Of a DNA stretch of 16,194 bases, positions 1 to 7,894 are shown one piece after another. How positions within the stretch are numbered: the stretch's first letter is position 1; the number at the start of each line of letters is the position of its first letter. Source of the DNA: Candidatus Aminicenantota bacterium (GTDB lineage: Bacteria > Acidobacteriota > Aminicenantia > Aminicenantales > Aminicenantaceae). The notes beneath the pieces were generated by a model. That model was not told where the DNA came from and did no database searches. It saw nothing but the letters and a program-made list of their open reading frames with translations. The position numbers and the translations under genes are program-made. Location of the stretch: positions 1 through 16,194 of the forward strand of contig DAOUSP010000012.1 in assembly GCA_030627155.1 (NCBI GenBank), read 5' to 3'.

Positions 1-559
1 AAATATCTTCGTAGAATGCGATAAGAAGGCTTGAGTATTTCTGCGAAAGTTTTCTATTTGAAATGGTTAACACAGAAAAAGTAAGGCCGGACAACACCCC
101 CCAAAGAACTCCCTGAAAAACGGAATGCTGAAGGTCGAAGCAGGGAATAATAAAGAAAATTCCAAGTAAACACAAACCTGCATAAAAAACGTTTTGTACT
201 TCTATTCTTTTCTTGAAGAAAAGGGGTTCAAGGAAGACCGTAAAGATGGGGAAAGTCGAATAGGAAAGAAGTCCTACAGCTACTGTTGAGACTTGGATAG
301 ATTGGAAGAATGCAATCCAATGTGTGGCAAGAAGCAAGCCAAGAAAAAAAAGTATTGCATAAGAGCTTTTTGGGAAAATCGAGAACTTTCTTTGGGATAA
401 AAAGATAAATACTGCTAATGCAGCACAGGCAAAACAAACTCGCCCAAATACAATAATCAATGGCGAAAAAGTAAGCCATTTCCCAAAAAGGCCAGCCAGG
501 CCAAAAAGAAAGACAGCAGAATGTATTTCTAAAAGAGCTTTTTGCCTTGTGCTGCCCAT
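1..559 (-). CDS. EamA/DMT-family membrane transporter, C-terminus cut off by window edge
   Basis: Reading the minus strand from the ATG at 559 gives an open frame of 186 codons that runs off the left edge without a stop. The product starts MGSTRQKALLEIHSAVFLFG and is strongly hydrophobic, with about six membrane segments visible (roughly residues 12-30, 34-54, 67-85, 92-112, 122-140 and 148-165). The stretch at residues 79-112, which includes THWIAFFQSI and a following LLSYSTFPIFTVFLEP block, is typical of the first EamA repeat of drug/metabolite exporters; family members usually have ten segments and about 290-300 residues, so roughly a third is missing. The substrate cannot be told. It is transcribed divergently from dnaX. 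The start lacks a clear Shine-Dalgarno sequence, but no other in-frame ATG is close. Recognition of the superfamily is firm; function within it is open. Confidence 0.85.
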   Translation of the reverse strand, partial: MGSTRQKALLEIHSAVFLFGLAGLFGKWLTFSPLIIVFGRVCFACAALAVFIFLSQRKFSIFPKSSYAILFFLGLLLATHWIAFFQSIQVSTVAVGLLSYSTFPIFTVFLEPLFFKKRIEVQNVFYAGLCLLGIFFIIPCFDLQHSVFQGVLWGVLSGLTFSVLTISNRKLSQKYSSLLIAFYEDI

Positions 560-606
560 TTTTTTTCTATCATATCCATTATGATGCTTTAAGGCAAAAT
601 AGTTTT

Positions 607-634
607 TTGCTTTAAGAAAAAATTATGCTAATAT
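607..634 (+). promoter_or_regulatory. candidate sigma70-type promoter for dnaX
   Basis: In the 120-bp AT-rich gap between the divergent transporter and dnaX there is TTGCTT (607-612), a 16-bp spacer and TAATAT (629-634), overlapping an alternative TATGCT at 624-629. It lies 45 bp before the dnaX start. The match is moderate and the background is AT-rich, so this is a candidate only. Confidence 0.35.
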
Positions 635-679
635 GTAGTCTACATAAAAGGTTCCAATCAGAAAGAATTCGCAAGTCTT

Positions 680-2140
680 ATGAGTTATATAATCTTAGCA
701 AGAAAATACAGGCCTAAAATATTTGAGGAGATGGTCGGCCAAAAGCCAGTGGTCCAGACTTTAATGAATGCGATTAAAAACAACAGGGTGGCACAGGCCT
801 ATATTTTTTCTGGGATGAGAGGTGTTGGAAAAACAACTGCTGCCCGAATCTTTGCGAAAGCATTGAACTGCAAATCCGGACCTATTCCTACTCCATGCAA
901 TAAATGTGAATTCTGCGAGGAGATAACCAATGACCATTCTGTGGATGTTATCGAGATAGATGGTGCAGCCAACAGGAGAGTAGAGGAAGCCCGATCGCTT
1001 CGTGAAGGCTTAAAGTATAAACCAATTCATAGCCGTTATAAGGTTGTTATAATAGACGAAGTTCATATGCTGACAAATGAAGCTTTTAACACATTGCTTA
1101 AGATTTTAGAGGAACCTCCAGAAAATACTGTTTTCATTTTTGCAACGACAGAATTCCATAAAGTTCCTCAAACGATTGTTTCCCGGTGTCAGCATTTTGA
1201 ATTTAAGAAAATTTCTATGAAAGATATAATTAATCATTTGCTGTACATCACGAAAAAAGAAAATATTATTATCTCTTCCTCCGGGTTAAACATGATTGCA
1301 GAAGCTGCGGATGGTAGTCTCAGGGATGCTCAGAGTCTACTCGACCAGGCTGTTGCATTTTCTGGAGAGAGCATAAGTGATGATGATTTGATGGAAATTT
1401 TAGGGACAATAAAAAGTGAAACCCTCTTTCAGTTTTCGGAAATGATTATCCAAGGAAAGCCAGAGAAAGCATTCTCTCTTGTCGAGAATGTAATTGACTC
1501 AGGATATGATCTCCCATTTTTTTATAAAGAACTTACACAGCATTTCAGAAATTTACTATTGGTAAAATCCGTAAAAAACGTTGGGGATTTACTTTCTATC
1601 GGAGAAGATGATCTTAATAAATTAAAAAAACAAGCGGAAAAACTGTCTTCTGAAGAAATTCTGCGCTACCTTCTAGCGCTCCAAGAAGGAGAGCCAGGAT
1701 TAAAATTTTCTTCTCATCAGAGGTTTTACTTGGAAGCATTATTGGTTAAACTATGCCATTTCAAGCAAATAATTCCTTTAGAAGATATTATTGCCGAGAT
1801 TGAATACATTAAAAAAGAAGTACAAAAATCTGCTATAGGACAGAGTAAATCTGTTTTTCAGGATAATAACATTCATAAAATAAATGAAAGTAACAGTTTC
1901 TTTCCAACGCAGCCTTTGCATGAAAAAAAGAAAGCCATAAGGGAATCTTTAGAAGGTTCAAATTTATATTCTGATAAGCAGGAGCAAAAGCATGAAGTGG
2001 TAAAAGATGCTCCTGAACCGGGGAAAACAAAAAACAAAGATGTTGACATGGCATTAAAGGATCCGTCGGTCCAGAATTTTATAAATACATTTAAGGCGCA
2101 GATTCTTTCTGTTGAGCCAATGAAAAAATCCAAAGATTAA
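680..2140 (+). CDS. dnaX: DNA polymerase III subunit gamma/tau (clamp-loader ATPase)
   Basis: This AAA+ subunit of the replicative clamp loader hydrolyses ATP to place the beta clamp on primed DNA. The 486-residue product shows the full motor: RKYRP near the N-terminus, Walker A GMRGVGKT (45-52), the four zinc-module cysteines C64, C73, C76 and C79, Walker B with DEVHML (126-131), sensor 1 around FIFATTE (152-158), the SRC arginine-finger motif (168-170) and a sensor-2 GSLRDAQS segment. After domain III (to about residue 375) comes a low-complexity charged linker and a short terminal motif (DPSVQNFINTF...) seen at the end of many bacterial DnaX proteins. At 486 residues it is shorter than E. 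coli tau (643), so the long DnaB- and alpha-binding domains are reduced or absent. It leads the dnaX-ybaB-recR cluster, a very widely conserved order. No strong Shine-Dalgarno precedes the ATG, but the MSYIILARKYRP start is canonical. A heptamer A AAA AAG at 1924-1930 may drive a -1 frameshift (see its own entry). Confidence 0.97.
   Translation: MSYIILARKYRPKIFEEMVGQKPVVQTLMNAIKNNRVAQAYIFSGMRGVGKTTAARIFAKALNCKSGPIPTPCNKCEFCEEITNDHSVDVIEIDGAANRRVEEARSLREGLKYKPIHSRYKVVIIDEVHMLTNEAFNTLLKILEEPPENTVFIFATTEFHKVPQTIVSRCQHFEFKKISMKDIINHLLYITKKENIIISSSGLNMIAEAADGSLRDAQSLLDQAVAFSGESISDDDLMEILGTIKSETLFQFSEMIIQGKPEKAFSLVENVIDSGYDLPFFYKELTQHFRNLLLVKSVKNVGDLLSIGEDDLNKLKKQAEKLSSEEILRYLLALQEGEPGLKFSSHQRFYLEALLVKLCHFKQIIPLEDIIAEIEYIKKEVQKSAIGQSKSVFQDNNIHKINESNSFFPTQPLHEKKKAIRESLEGSNLYSDKQEQKHEVVKDAPEPGKTKNKDVDMALKDPSVQNFINTFKAQILSVEPMKKSKD
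1924..1959 (+). promoter_or_regulatory. candidate -1 ribosomal frameshift signal inside dnaX
   Basis: The heptamer A AAA AAG occupies 1924-1930 in exactly the phase needed for -1 slippage (zero-frame codons GAA AAA AAG). It is the same heptamer used in E. coli dnaX. Twelve bases downstream a hairpin can form: GAATCTT (1943-1949), loop TAG, AAGGTTC (1953-1959), seven pairs with one U-G wobble. After slippage the -1 frame reads 14 codons to a TGA at 1972-1974, giving a 431-residue product that keeps the ATPase and oligomerisation domains and loses the last 69 native residues. Against it: there is no upstream Shine-Dalgarno-like stimulator, the spacer is longer than usual, and lysine-rich AT-rich genes make such runs by chance. 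Confidence 0.35.
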
Positions 2141-2168
2141 AACCTCCTAAGGTTATTACTTAGAGGAG
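2141..2168 (+). promoter_or_regulatory. hairpin that can mask the ybaB ribosome binding site
   Basis: Between the dnaX stop (2138-2140) and the ybaB start (2175), CTCCTAAG (2144-2151) can pair with 2159-2168, with a two-base bulge at 2163-2164. This covers the whole AGAGGAG Shine-Dalgarno (2162-2168) of ybaB. A competing hairpin AACCT-CCTA-AGGTT (2141-2154) would leave the site free. A ribosome terminating at the dnaX stop would melt either one, so the arrangement suggests translational coupling of ybaB to dnaX. Confidence 0.4.
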
Positions 2169-2174
2169 AATAAA

Positions 2175-2486
2175 ATGAAGGGAATACCAGATTTCCAAAA
2201 GATGCTAAAAACTGCAAAAGAAATGCAGGAGAAACTCCAAAAAGAACTGGCCGAAATGAGGGTCGAAGGTTCAAGCGGAGGAGGAATGGTGAGTGTCATC
2301 CTTGATGGGTCCAAAAACTTAATGTCTATTAAGATAGATCCAGAAGTGGTGAACAGTGAGGATGTAGAGATGCTTCAGGATTTAATTGCAGCAGCGTTTC
2401 ATGACGCTTCAATGAAAGTTGATGAGGATGTCTCTCAAAAATTGGGCGCATTAGGGCCAGGATTTAAGATTCCGGGATTATTCTGA
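2175..2486 (+). CDS. ybaB: YbaB/EbfC-family nucleoid-associated protein
   Basis: A small DNA-binding protein of 103 residues, the usual family size. Members form a homodimer shaped like tweezers and bind DNA with little sequence specificity. Visible features are the N-terminal amphipathic, coiled-coil-like helix (residues about 7-30, rich in K/E with M, L and A spacing), the glycine-rich turn SSGGGMV at about residues 35-41, the beta segment with IKIDPEVV, and the conserved C-terminal ending GLGPGFKIPG-type (here GALGPGFKIPGLF). The start is supported by AGAGGAG seven bases upstream. The gene sits between dnaX and recR, its standard location, and its stop TGA shares one base with the recR ATG (TGATG), so the two are translationally coupled. 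A role alongside recombination repair is suggested by this order in the family but not by the sequence itself. Confidence 0.95.
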   Translation: MKGIPDFQKMLKTAKEMQEKLQKELAEMRVEGSSGGGMVSVILDGSKNLMSIKIDPEVVNSEDVEMLQDLIAAAFHDASMKVDEDVSQKLGALGPGFKIPGLF

Positions 2487-3091
2487 TGTTATCACAAGAT
2501 CATCCTATAAATAATCTTATCCAACAATTGAAAACACTTCCTGGTATTGGGGCAAAATCTGCTCAAAGAATAGCATATTATTTGATAGGGCTTTCAATGA
2601 ATGAAGTGGAGAAATTAACGGAATCTATACGAAATGCAAAGCAAGGGACATCATACTGTTCGATTTGCAATAACTTAACCGATATCAATCCGTGTTACTA
2701 TTGTTCAGATGAAAGGCGAGATGATACCTTGTTATGTATTGTTGAAGAGCCGTTTAATATCGCTTCAATCGAGAAAACAGGGATTTATAATGGGCGTTAT
2801 CATGTGCTATTAGGGACTATTTCGCCTTTAAAAGGAATAGGGCCGGGTGAACTCAAGATTGAGAAGTTATTAAAGCGCATGCGTAAAGGCTCGTTTAAAG
2901 AAATTATTCTGGCTACAAGTACTACAACCGATGGAGAAGCAACTGCTGTATATCTTGCAAAAACCTTGAAAGATCATGGCATCAAGATAACTCGATTAGC
3001 AATTGGATTGCCTGTTGGTTCTGATATTGATTATGCTGACCAGGTGACAATAAAGAGAGCATTGGAAGGAAGGGCTGAACTGAAAGATTAA
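2486..3091 (+). CDS. recR: Recombination mediator protein RecR
   Basis: RecR works with RecO (and RecF) to load RecA on gapped, SSB-coated DNA. The 201-residue product has the expected order: a helix-hairpin-helix LPGIGAKSAQRIAYYL (18-33), a C4 zinc finger with C58, C61, C70 and C73, a Toprim domain from about residue 81 (LLCIVEEP at 82-89, then the ILAT strand at 140-143 followed by the DGEATAVYLA segment), and a C-terminal GLPVGSDIDYADQVTIKRALEGR region. In the Toprim loop the usual N-P-T-V-E is replaced by S-T-T-T-D, a mild deviation. Length matches the family (about 200). It overlaps ybaB by one base and therefore has no independent Shine-Dalgarno of note. It is probably the last gene of the cluster, since a 306-bp AT-rich gap follows. 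Confidence 0.97.
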   Translation: MLSQDHPINNLIQQLKTLPGIGAKSAQRIAYYLIGLSMNEVEKLTESIRNAKQGTSYCSICNNLTDINPCYYCSDERRDDTLLCIVEEPFNIASIEKTGIYNGRYHVLLGTISPLKGIGPGELKIEKLLKRMRKGSFKEIILATSTTTDGEATAVYLAKTLKDHGIKITRLAIGLPVGSDIDYADQVTIKRALEGRAELKD

Positions 3092-3397
3092 AAGAGTAGC
3101 CACTCAATTATATTTTTAAATCCAATTAAAAATCTTATTTTATGCGCTTAACTTTCCTCTATTACAGGGGAAAAACTCGTGCTTGCGCTGTCTCTAAACG
3201 GTTTTTTTTGAATTACCATGCATAATCTATTAATATAAAAATATATTGTCAAAAATTATATCCTTTTCATGAAGTAGATATAATTATTTTAAACAATTAA
3301 TATTTGAAATATCTGGATAAAAGAGTAAAATATAAAGTTAATTAAAATATTTTACCTGCAATATTAAATCACAGATTATCATAAGAGGAGATACATC
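3092..3397. other. 306-bp AT-rich intergenic region between recR and nifJ
   Basis: No convincing gene lies here. A weak hairpin, TTTCCTC (3153-3159) with GGGGAAA (3167-3173), follows recR but is not followed by a T tract; a run of eight T occurs at 3202-3209 without a stable stem directly before it. The right half is almost pure A/T and holds the nifJ promoter candidate and an inverted repeat GTAAAATAT (3325-3333) / ATATTTTAC (3347-3355), separated by 13 bases, overlapping the candidate -10. I see no clear FNR, Rex or Fur-type operator. Confidence 0.6.
3304..3331 (+). promoter_or_regulatory. candidate sigma70-type promoter for nifJ
   Basis: TTGAAA (3304-3309), a 16-bp spacer and TAAAAT (3326-3331) lie 66 bp before the nifJ ATG. 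Both hexamers match the consensus at five of six positions. The inverted repeat at 3325-3355 covers the -10 and the expected transcription start, so a repressor bound there could control it. The AT-rich background raises the chance of a fortuitous match. Confidence 0.45.
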
Positions 3398-6300
3398 ATG
3401 GAAAAGATATTTAAACCCATTGACGGCAATACGGCTGCCACACATGTGGCATATGCATTTAGTGAAGTTGCCGCCATTTACCCTATTACCCCTTCATCAA
3501 ACATGGGTGAACTTGCTGATGAATGGGCTTCACAGGGAAGAAAAAACATTTTTGGCCAGGTCTTGAATGTGATTGAGATGCAATCTGAAGGCGGCGCCTC
3601 TGGGGCTGTTCATGGGAGTCTTTCTGCAGGAGCTCTAACGACAACCTTTACTGCTTCTCAAGGATTGATGCTTATGCTGCCAAACATGCATAAGATCGCT
3701 GGAGAGATGCTGCCGACTGTTTTTCATGTGTCTGCCCGTTCCCTGGCATGTCAAGCATTGTCCATTTTTGGAGACCATTCTGATGTTATGTCAGCCAGAA
3801 ATACAGGATTTGCTCTTATGGCGGCAGGCTCAATCCAAGAGACCATGGATTTGGGCGTTGTTTCCCACCTTGCTACATTAAAAGCCAAGATTCCATTTTT
3901 AAACTTCTTTGATGGATTCAGAACATCCCATGAGGTTCAAAAAGTTGAAATCATTCCGTATGAGACACTTGCGGAACTGCTTGAAATGCAGTATGTGAAA
4001 GAATTTCGCGAGCGCGCAATGAATCCAGAAAGGCCTATGATGAAGGTCGGTGCCCAGAATCCAGATGTTTACTTCCAAGGGAGGGAAACAGTTAATAAAT
4101 TCTATGATGCGACTCCAGGAATCGTTCAGGAATATATGGATAAGTTAGCGAAAAAAGTTGGGCGTCAATACCATCTTTTTGATTACATCGGTGCTCCTGA
4201 TGCAGAAAAAGTAATTGTTGCTATGGGAAGTGCCACAGAAACGATTGAAGAGACTGTTATTTACCTGAATACGCTCGGTGAAAAAGTTGGAGCAATAAAA
4301 GTCCGGTTGTATCGGCCGTTTTCTGCTGAGGCTCTTGTTTTAGCGATTCCAGAGACTGTCAAGAAAGTAGCTGTCTTAGACCGGACAAAAGAACCCGGTT
4401 CACTTGGTGAACCGCTGTATTTGGATGTTGCCGTGGCCCTTTCTGGGAAAAACATTAAAGTTATTGGCGGACGTTATGGACTTTCTTCGAAAGAATTCAC
4501 TCCGGCAATGATAAAGGCAGTATATGACCATCTCGATAATCAATGTTTTCATGGTTTCACAGTAGGCATCAATGATGATGTCACAAAAATTTCTCTTCCA
4601 CTTGGGGAAGATATTGATGCTGAGCCAAAAGGAGTAGTCCGCTGTAAATTTTGGGGATATGGTTCAGATGGAACAGTGGGAGCAAGTAAAAATTCAATCA
4701 AAATCATTGGCGACAACACAGACATGTATGTGCAGGGCTACTTTCAATATGACTCCAAAAAATCAGGTGGTGTAACAATTTCTCACCTAAGGTTTGGAAA
4801 AGAAAAGATTCAATCGCAGTATCTGTTGAATAACGTCAATTTTGTCGCTCTTCATAAATCTTCTTATATTGGCCGCTATGATATATTGGAAGGAATCATA
4901 GAAGGTGGAACATTCCTTCTAAACTCCACATGGAAAGCTGATGAAGTTTTTGAGCATCTTACAGAAGACATGCAGAAGACGATTATCGAAAAAAAGATAA
5001 AAGTATATAACATAGATGCTTTAAAAATTGCTCAGGAAGTTGGATTAGGTGAACGTATCAATACAGTCATGCAGGCAGTTTTCTTTAAGATTTCTGGAGT
5101 GCTGCCAGAAGATGAAGCATTAAAACTAATAAAAGATACAATAAATAAGACTTTTATCAGCAAGGGAGAAGATATCGTCAAAATGAATTGGACTGCTGTA
5201 GACAGAGCTGCAGCTGCATTGGAAGAAGTTCCTGTTCCTGATAGAATCACAAAGCCTGCACCTACGCCAAAACTTATTCCAGATGATGCCGATGAATTCG
5301 CTAAAAATATAATAGAACCAATCATGCACTTCAAAGGAGATAAGATTCCTGTGTCTCACATGCCTTATGATGGGTGTGTGCCAACTGGGACGATCCGGCT
5401 GGAGAAGCGGAGAGTAGCTCCATTGGTTCCATTATGGTGCCCTGAAAAATGTATTCAGTGCAATCAATGTGCACTGGTTTGTCCTCATGCTGCTATCCGT
5501 CCAAAACAGATTGACCCGAAAGACTTAAAAGATGCTCCCGAAACATTTAAAGTTGTAAAATCAAAAACTAAAAACGATAGAGACCTTCAATACCGGCTGC
5601 AGATTTATGTGGAAGATTGTGTTGGCTGTGGAAGTTGTGTGGAATCATGCCTTGCTAAAGAGAAAGCTCTAAAGCAGATTCCTATTGATCAAGCGTTGGC
5701 TTCCGGAGAAATCGAAAACGTTGATTTCTTTGAAGGTCTTCCAGACAATGTGCTTGACGGAACAAATCCCTCAACAGTTAAAGGCAGTCAATTCTTGATG
5801 CCGTATTTCGAGTTTAGTGGGGCATGTGGAGGATGTGGGGAAACTCCATATGTTAAATTAGCAACACAGTTTTTCGGTGATAGAATGATAATTGCCAATG
5901 CTACAGGTTGTTCCTCGATTTATGGCGGAACTTTTCCAACTATGCCATATTGTAAAAATAAAAATGGACAAGGTCCCACATGGGCAAATTCGCTGTTCGA
6001 AGACAATGCAGAATATGGATTTGGAATGCGGTTAGCAGTAGACAGCAATAGGAGACAACTCTTAGATAATATAGAATGGCTACTGAAGGCAGGAACAACC
6101 CCTGAACTCACAAAAGCTCTTGTTAGAAGCCGAGAACTCTGGGATTCTGTTACAGAGGAGGCAAAAGAAGCAGCTAAAGAAGTAAAGAGAGCTTTGCCAG
6201 AAGCTCTATTAAAAGCCACAAGCGACACAAGACCGCTTATTGAAAAAATAATTGAGCTTCAGGATTATATAGTGGATAAGAGTGTCTGGTGTTTTGGTGG

Positions 6301-6919
6301 CGATGGATGGGCATATGATATTGGTTACGGTGGATTAGACCATGTGCTTGCTTCAAACAAAAATGTGAACGTACTTGTCCTCGATACAGAAGTTTATTCC
6401 AATACTGGAGGACAGGCCTCTAAAGCTACTCCAACAGGTTCAGTTGCGAAATTCGCTTCTGCAGGGAAAAGGACAAAGAAAAAAGATCTTGGTCTTATGG
6501 CTATTTCATATGGCTATGTCTATGTTGCAAATGTGGCCATGGGAGCAAATCCGAATCAATGTATAAAAGCTTTTATTGAAGCTGAGTCTTATAGTGGACC
6601 TTCCTTGATTATTGCCTATTCGCCATGTATTAACCATGGAATAGATATGTCAAAGACACAGGCAGAAGAGAAATTAGCTGTTGAGACTGGCTACTGGGTG
6701 CTCTATAGGTATAATCCATTGCTTTCAAAAGAAGGGAAGAATCCGTTGATTCTGGATTCTAAAGAGCCAAAGCTGGAATATCAACAATTTCTAAACAATG
6801 AAATAAGATACAGAACTCTGGCACAACAATACCCGGAAATTGCAAAACAGCTATTTAAGCAGGCTGCCGAAGAGGCAAGAGAAAGGTACGAAACATATAA
6901 AAAATTGGCCGAAAAATAA
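3398..6919 (+). CDS. nifJ: Pyruvate:ferredoxin (flavodoxin) oxidoreductase, single-chain
   Basis: Converts pyruvate and CoA to acetyl-CoA and CO2, reducing ferredoxin or flavodoxin; cytoplasmic and oxygen-sensitive. The 1173-residue chain is the full fused form. It opens with the pyruvate-domain motif YPITPSS (about 28-34), followed by the CoA/transketolase-like domains. A two-cluster ferredoxin insert has C685, C688, C691, C695 and C741, C744, C747, C751. The proximal cluster uses C810 and C813 in GACGGCGE, with C1077 in SPCINHG as a likely fourth-cluster ligand. The TPP motif GDGWAYDIG (from 968) ends with NTGGQ at 1002-1006. In the second ferredoxin motif the residue after the last cysteine is leucine (CLAK) where proline is usual; the ligands are intact. 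AAGAGGAGA just before the ATG is a strong ribosome site and fixes the start. The activase and glycyl radical enzyme follow 63 bp downstream with no terminator visible, so they may be co-transcribed. Confidence 0.97.
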   Translation: MEKIFKPIDGNTAATHVAYAFSEVAAIYPITPSSNMGELADEWASQGRKNIFGQVLNVIEMQSEGGASGAVHGSLSAGALTTTFTASQGLMLMLPNMHKIAGEMLPTVFHVSARSLACQALSIFGDHSDVMSARNTGFALMAAGSIQETMDLGVVSHLATLKAKIPFLNFFDGFRTSHEVQKVEIIPYETLAELLEMQYVKEFRERAMNPERPMMKVGAQNPDVYFQGRETVNKFYDATPGIVQEYMDKLAKKVGRQYHLFDYIGAPDAEKVIVAMGSATETIEETVIYLNTLGEKVGAIKVRLYRPFSAEALVLAIPETVKKVAVLDRTKEPGSLGEPLYLDVAVALSGKNIKVIGGRYGLSSKEFTPAMIKAVYDHLDNQCFHGFTVGINDDVTKISLPLGEDIDAEPKGVVRCKFWGYGSDGTVGASKNSIKIIGDNTDMYVQGYFQYDSKKSGGVTISHLRFGKEKIQSQYLLNNVNFVALHKSSYIGRYDILEGIIEGGTFLLNSTWKADEVFEHLTEDMQKTIIEKKIKVYNIDALKIAQEVGLGERINTVMQAVFFKISGVLPEDEALKLIKDTINKTFISKGEDIVKMNWTAVDRAAAALEEVPVPDRITKPAPTPKLIPDDADEFAKNIIEPIMHFKGDKIPVSHMPYDGCVPTGTIRLEKRRVAPLVPLWCPEKCIQCNQCALVCPHAAIRPKQIDPKDLKDAPETFKVVKSKTKNDRDLQYRLQIYVEDCVGCGSCVESCLAKEKALKQIPIDQALASGEIENVDFFEGLPDNVLDGTNPSTVKGSQFLMPYFEFSGACGGCGETPYVKLATQFFGDRMIIANATGCSSIYGGTFPTMPYCKNKNGQGPTWANSLFEDNAEYGFGMRLAVDSNRRQLLDNIEWLLKAGTTPELTKALVRSRELWDSVTEEAKEAAKEVKRALPEALLKATSDTRPLIEKIIELQDYIVDKSVWCFGGDGWAYDIGYGGLDHVLASNKNVNVLVLDTEVYSNTGGQASKATPTGSVAKFASAGKRTKKKDLGLMAISYGYVYVANVAMGANPNQCIKAFIEAESYSGPSLIIAYSPCINHGIDMSKTQAEEKLAVETGYWVLYRYNPLLSKEGKNPLILDSKEPKLEYQQFLNNEIRYRTLAQQYPEIAKQLFKQAAEEARERYETYKKLAEK

Positions 6920-6982
6920 TAAAATCAAGCCTCTCCACAATCTTCCGCTATTGCATCTGTTTCTGAATAAGGCAGGACATGA

Positions 6983-7891
6983 ATGAATAAAGGGATTATT
7001 TTCGATATAAAGAGGTATGCAATTCACGATGGCCCAGGGATACGAACAACAGTTTTTTTAAAAGGATGTCCGTTGTGCTGTTTATGGTGCCACAATCCAG
7101 AAGGTCAGGAAATACACAAAGAAATTCTTTTGCGTCGAGATAGATGCCCTGCAGAATGCTTTATCTGTTTAGATATATGCCCGCAAAAAGCGCTAAGAAA
7201 GCCAAATGGAGAAATTCAAGTAGATAATTCCAGGTGTGATTGTTGCGGCAAGTGTGTCGAAGCCTGTGTTTATGAAGCGCTTAAAATAGCTGGTTGCGAG
7301 GTAACTGTAGAGGAAGTTTTAGAGGAGATTGAGAAGGATCGGATATTTTTCGAAGAGTCTGGAGGTGGTGTAACTTTTTCTGGAGGTGAACCTCTCATGC
7401 AGCCCGATTTCCTTGATGGTCTGCTTAAGGAGTGCAAAAAGAGAAAAATACATACTGTTGTTGATACCTCTGGATGTGCCAGTTTTAAAACAATCGAAAG
7501 AATAGCAAAAAATGTGGATCTTTTCCTTTATGATATTAAAATCATAAATGACAGGAAGCACAAGCACTATACTGGTGTATCTAACAAAGATATCCTTGAG
7601 AATTTAAAGAATTTAGTAGACATAGGCAAACGTGTTGTAATAAGGATTCCTCTTATTGCAGGAATAAACGATGACATAAACAATATCGAAAAAATGGCAC
7701 GATTCCTTAAAAGTTTGAGAAAAATAAAGCAAATCAACCTCTTGCCTTATCATAAAGGAGGGTGTGCTAAATACAAGAGATTGCAGAGAGAAGACCCATC
7801 TGCAGACCTAAAACAATCCCCGGATGAGCAAATAAAGAGCATTATGTCGATTCTTATGAATTATGGGTTTTTTGTGAAAATCGGAGGCTAA
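6983..7891 (+). CDS. Glycyl-radical-enzyme activating enzyme (radical SAM), partner of the downstream GRE
   Basis: This radical-SAM enzyme uses a [4Fe-4S] cluster and S-adenosylmethionine to abstract hydrogen from the glycine of its partner enzyme and make the glycyl radical. The 302-residue product begins with the activase signature HDGPGIRT (15-22) and the cluster motif C29-x3-C33-x2-C36 (CPLCCLWC), followed by HNPEG. A ferredoxin-like insert carries two further cysteine sets: C55-x3-C59-x2-C62-x3-C66-P, slightly wider than the usual first gap, and C85-x2-C88-x2-C91-x3-C95. The SAM-binding SGGEP lies at 133-137. Such an insert marks activases of the non-PFL glycyl radical enzymes; the PFL activase itself lacks it. 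The gene ends three bases before the glycyl radical enzyme, whose GGAGG ribosome site (7882-7886) lies within this gene's last codons, so the pair is tightly coupled. It would serve the hydroxyproline dehydratase. Confidence 0.94.
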   Translation: MNKGIIFDIKRYAIHDGPGIRTTVFLKGCPLCCLWCHNPEGQEIHKEILLRRDRCPAECFICLDICPQKALRKPNGEIQVDNSRCDCCGKCVEACVYEALKIAGCEVTVEEVLEEIEKDRIFFEESGGGVTFSGGEPLMQPDFLDGLLKECKKRKIHTVVDTSGCASFKTIERIAKNVDLFLYDIKIINDRKHKHYTGVSNKDILENLKNLVDIGKRVVIRIPLIAGINDDINNIEKMARFLKSLRKIKQINLLPYHKGGCAKYKRLQREDPSADLKQSPDEQIKSIMSILMNYGFFVKIGG

Positions 7892-7894
7892 GTA

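Noticed and set aside
228..479. Minus-strand frame of 83 codons in the left end
   Set aside because: It is out of frame with the longer open frame starting at 559, which reads as a clear EamA transporter; this one is a shadow.
1624..1630. Second run of seven A in dnaX, A AAA AAA in slippery phase
   Set aside because: A -1 shift here stops at 1651-1653 and truncates the oligomerisation domain; no downstream hairpin was seen, so a useful product is unlikely.
3142..3225. 27-codon ORF after recR
   Set aside because: No ribosome site, no recognisable features, and it lies in AT-rich non-coding sequence.
3240..3397. FNR, Rex or Fur operator upstream of nifJ
   Set aside because: Parts such as TTGTCAAAAATT recall Rex or FNR half-sites, but no full two-armed match is present.
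5032..5334. Antisense open frame of 100 codons inside nifJ (also 5920-6228)
   Set aside because: Low-complexity Ser/Ala-rich translation opposite a fully conserved gene, no ribosome site; an antisense shadow.
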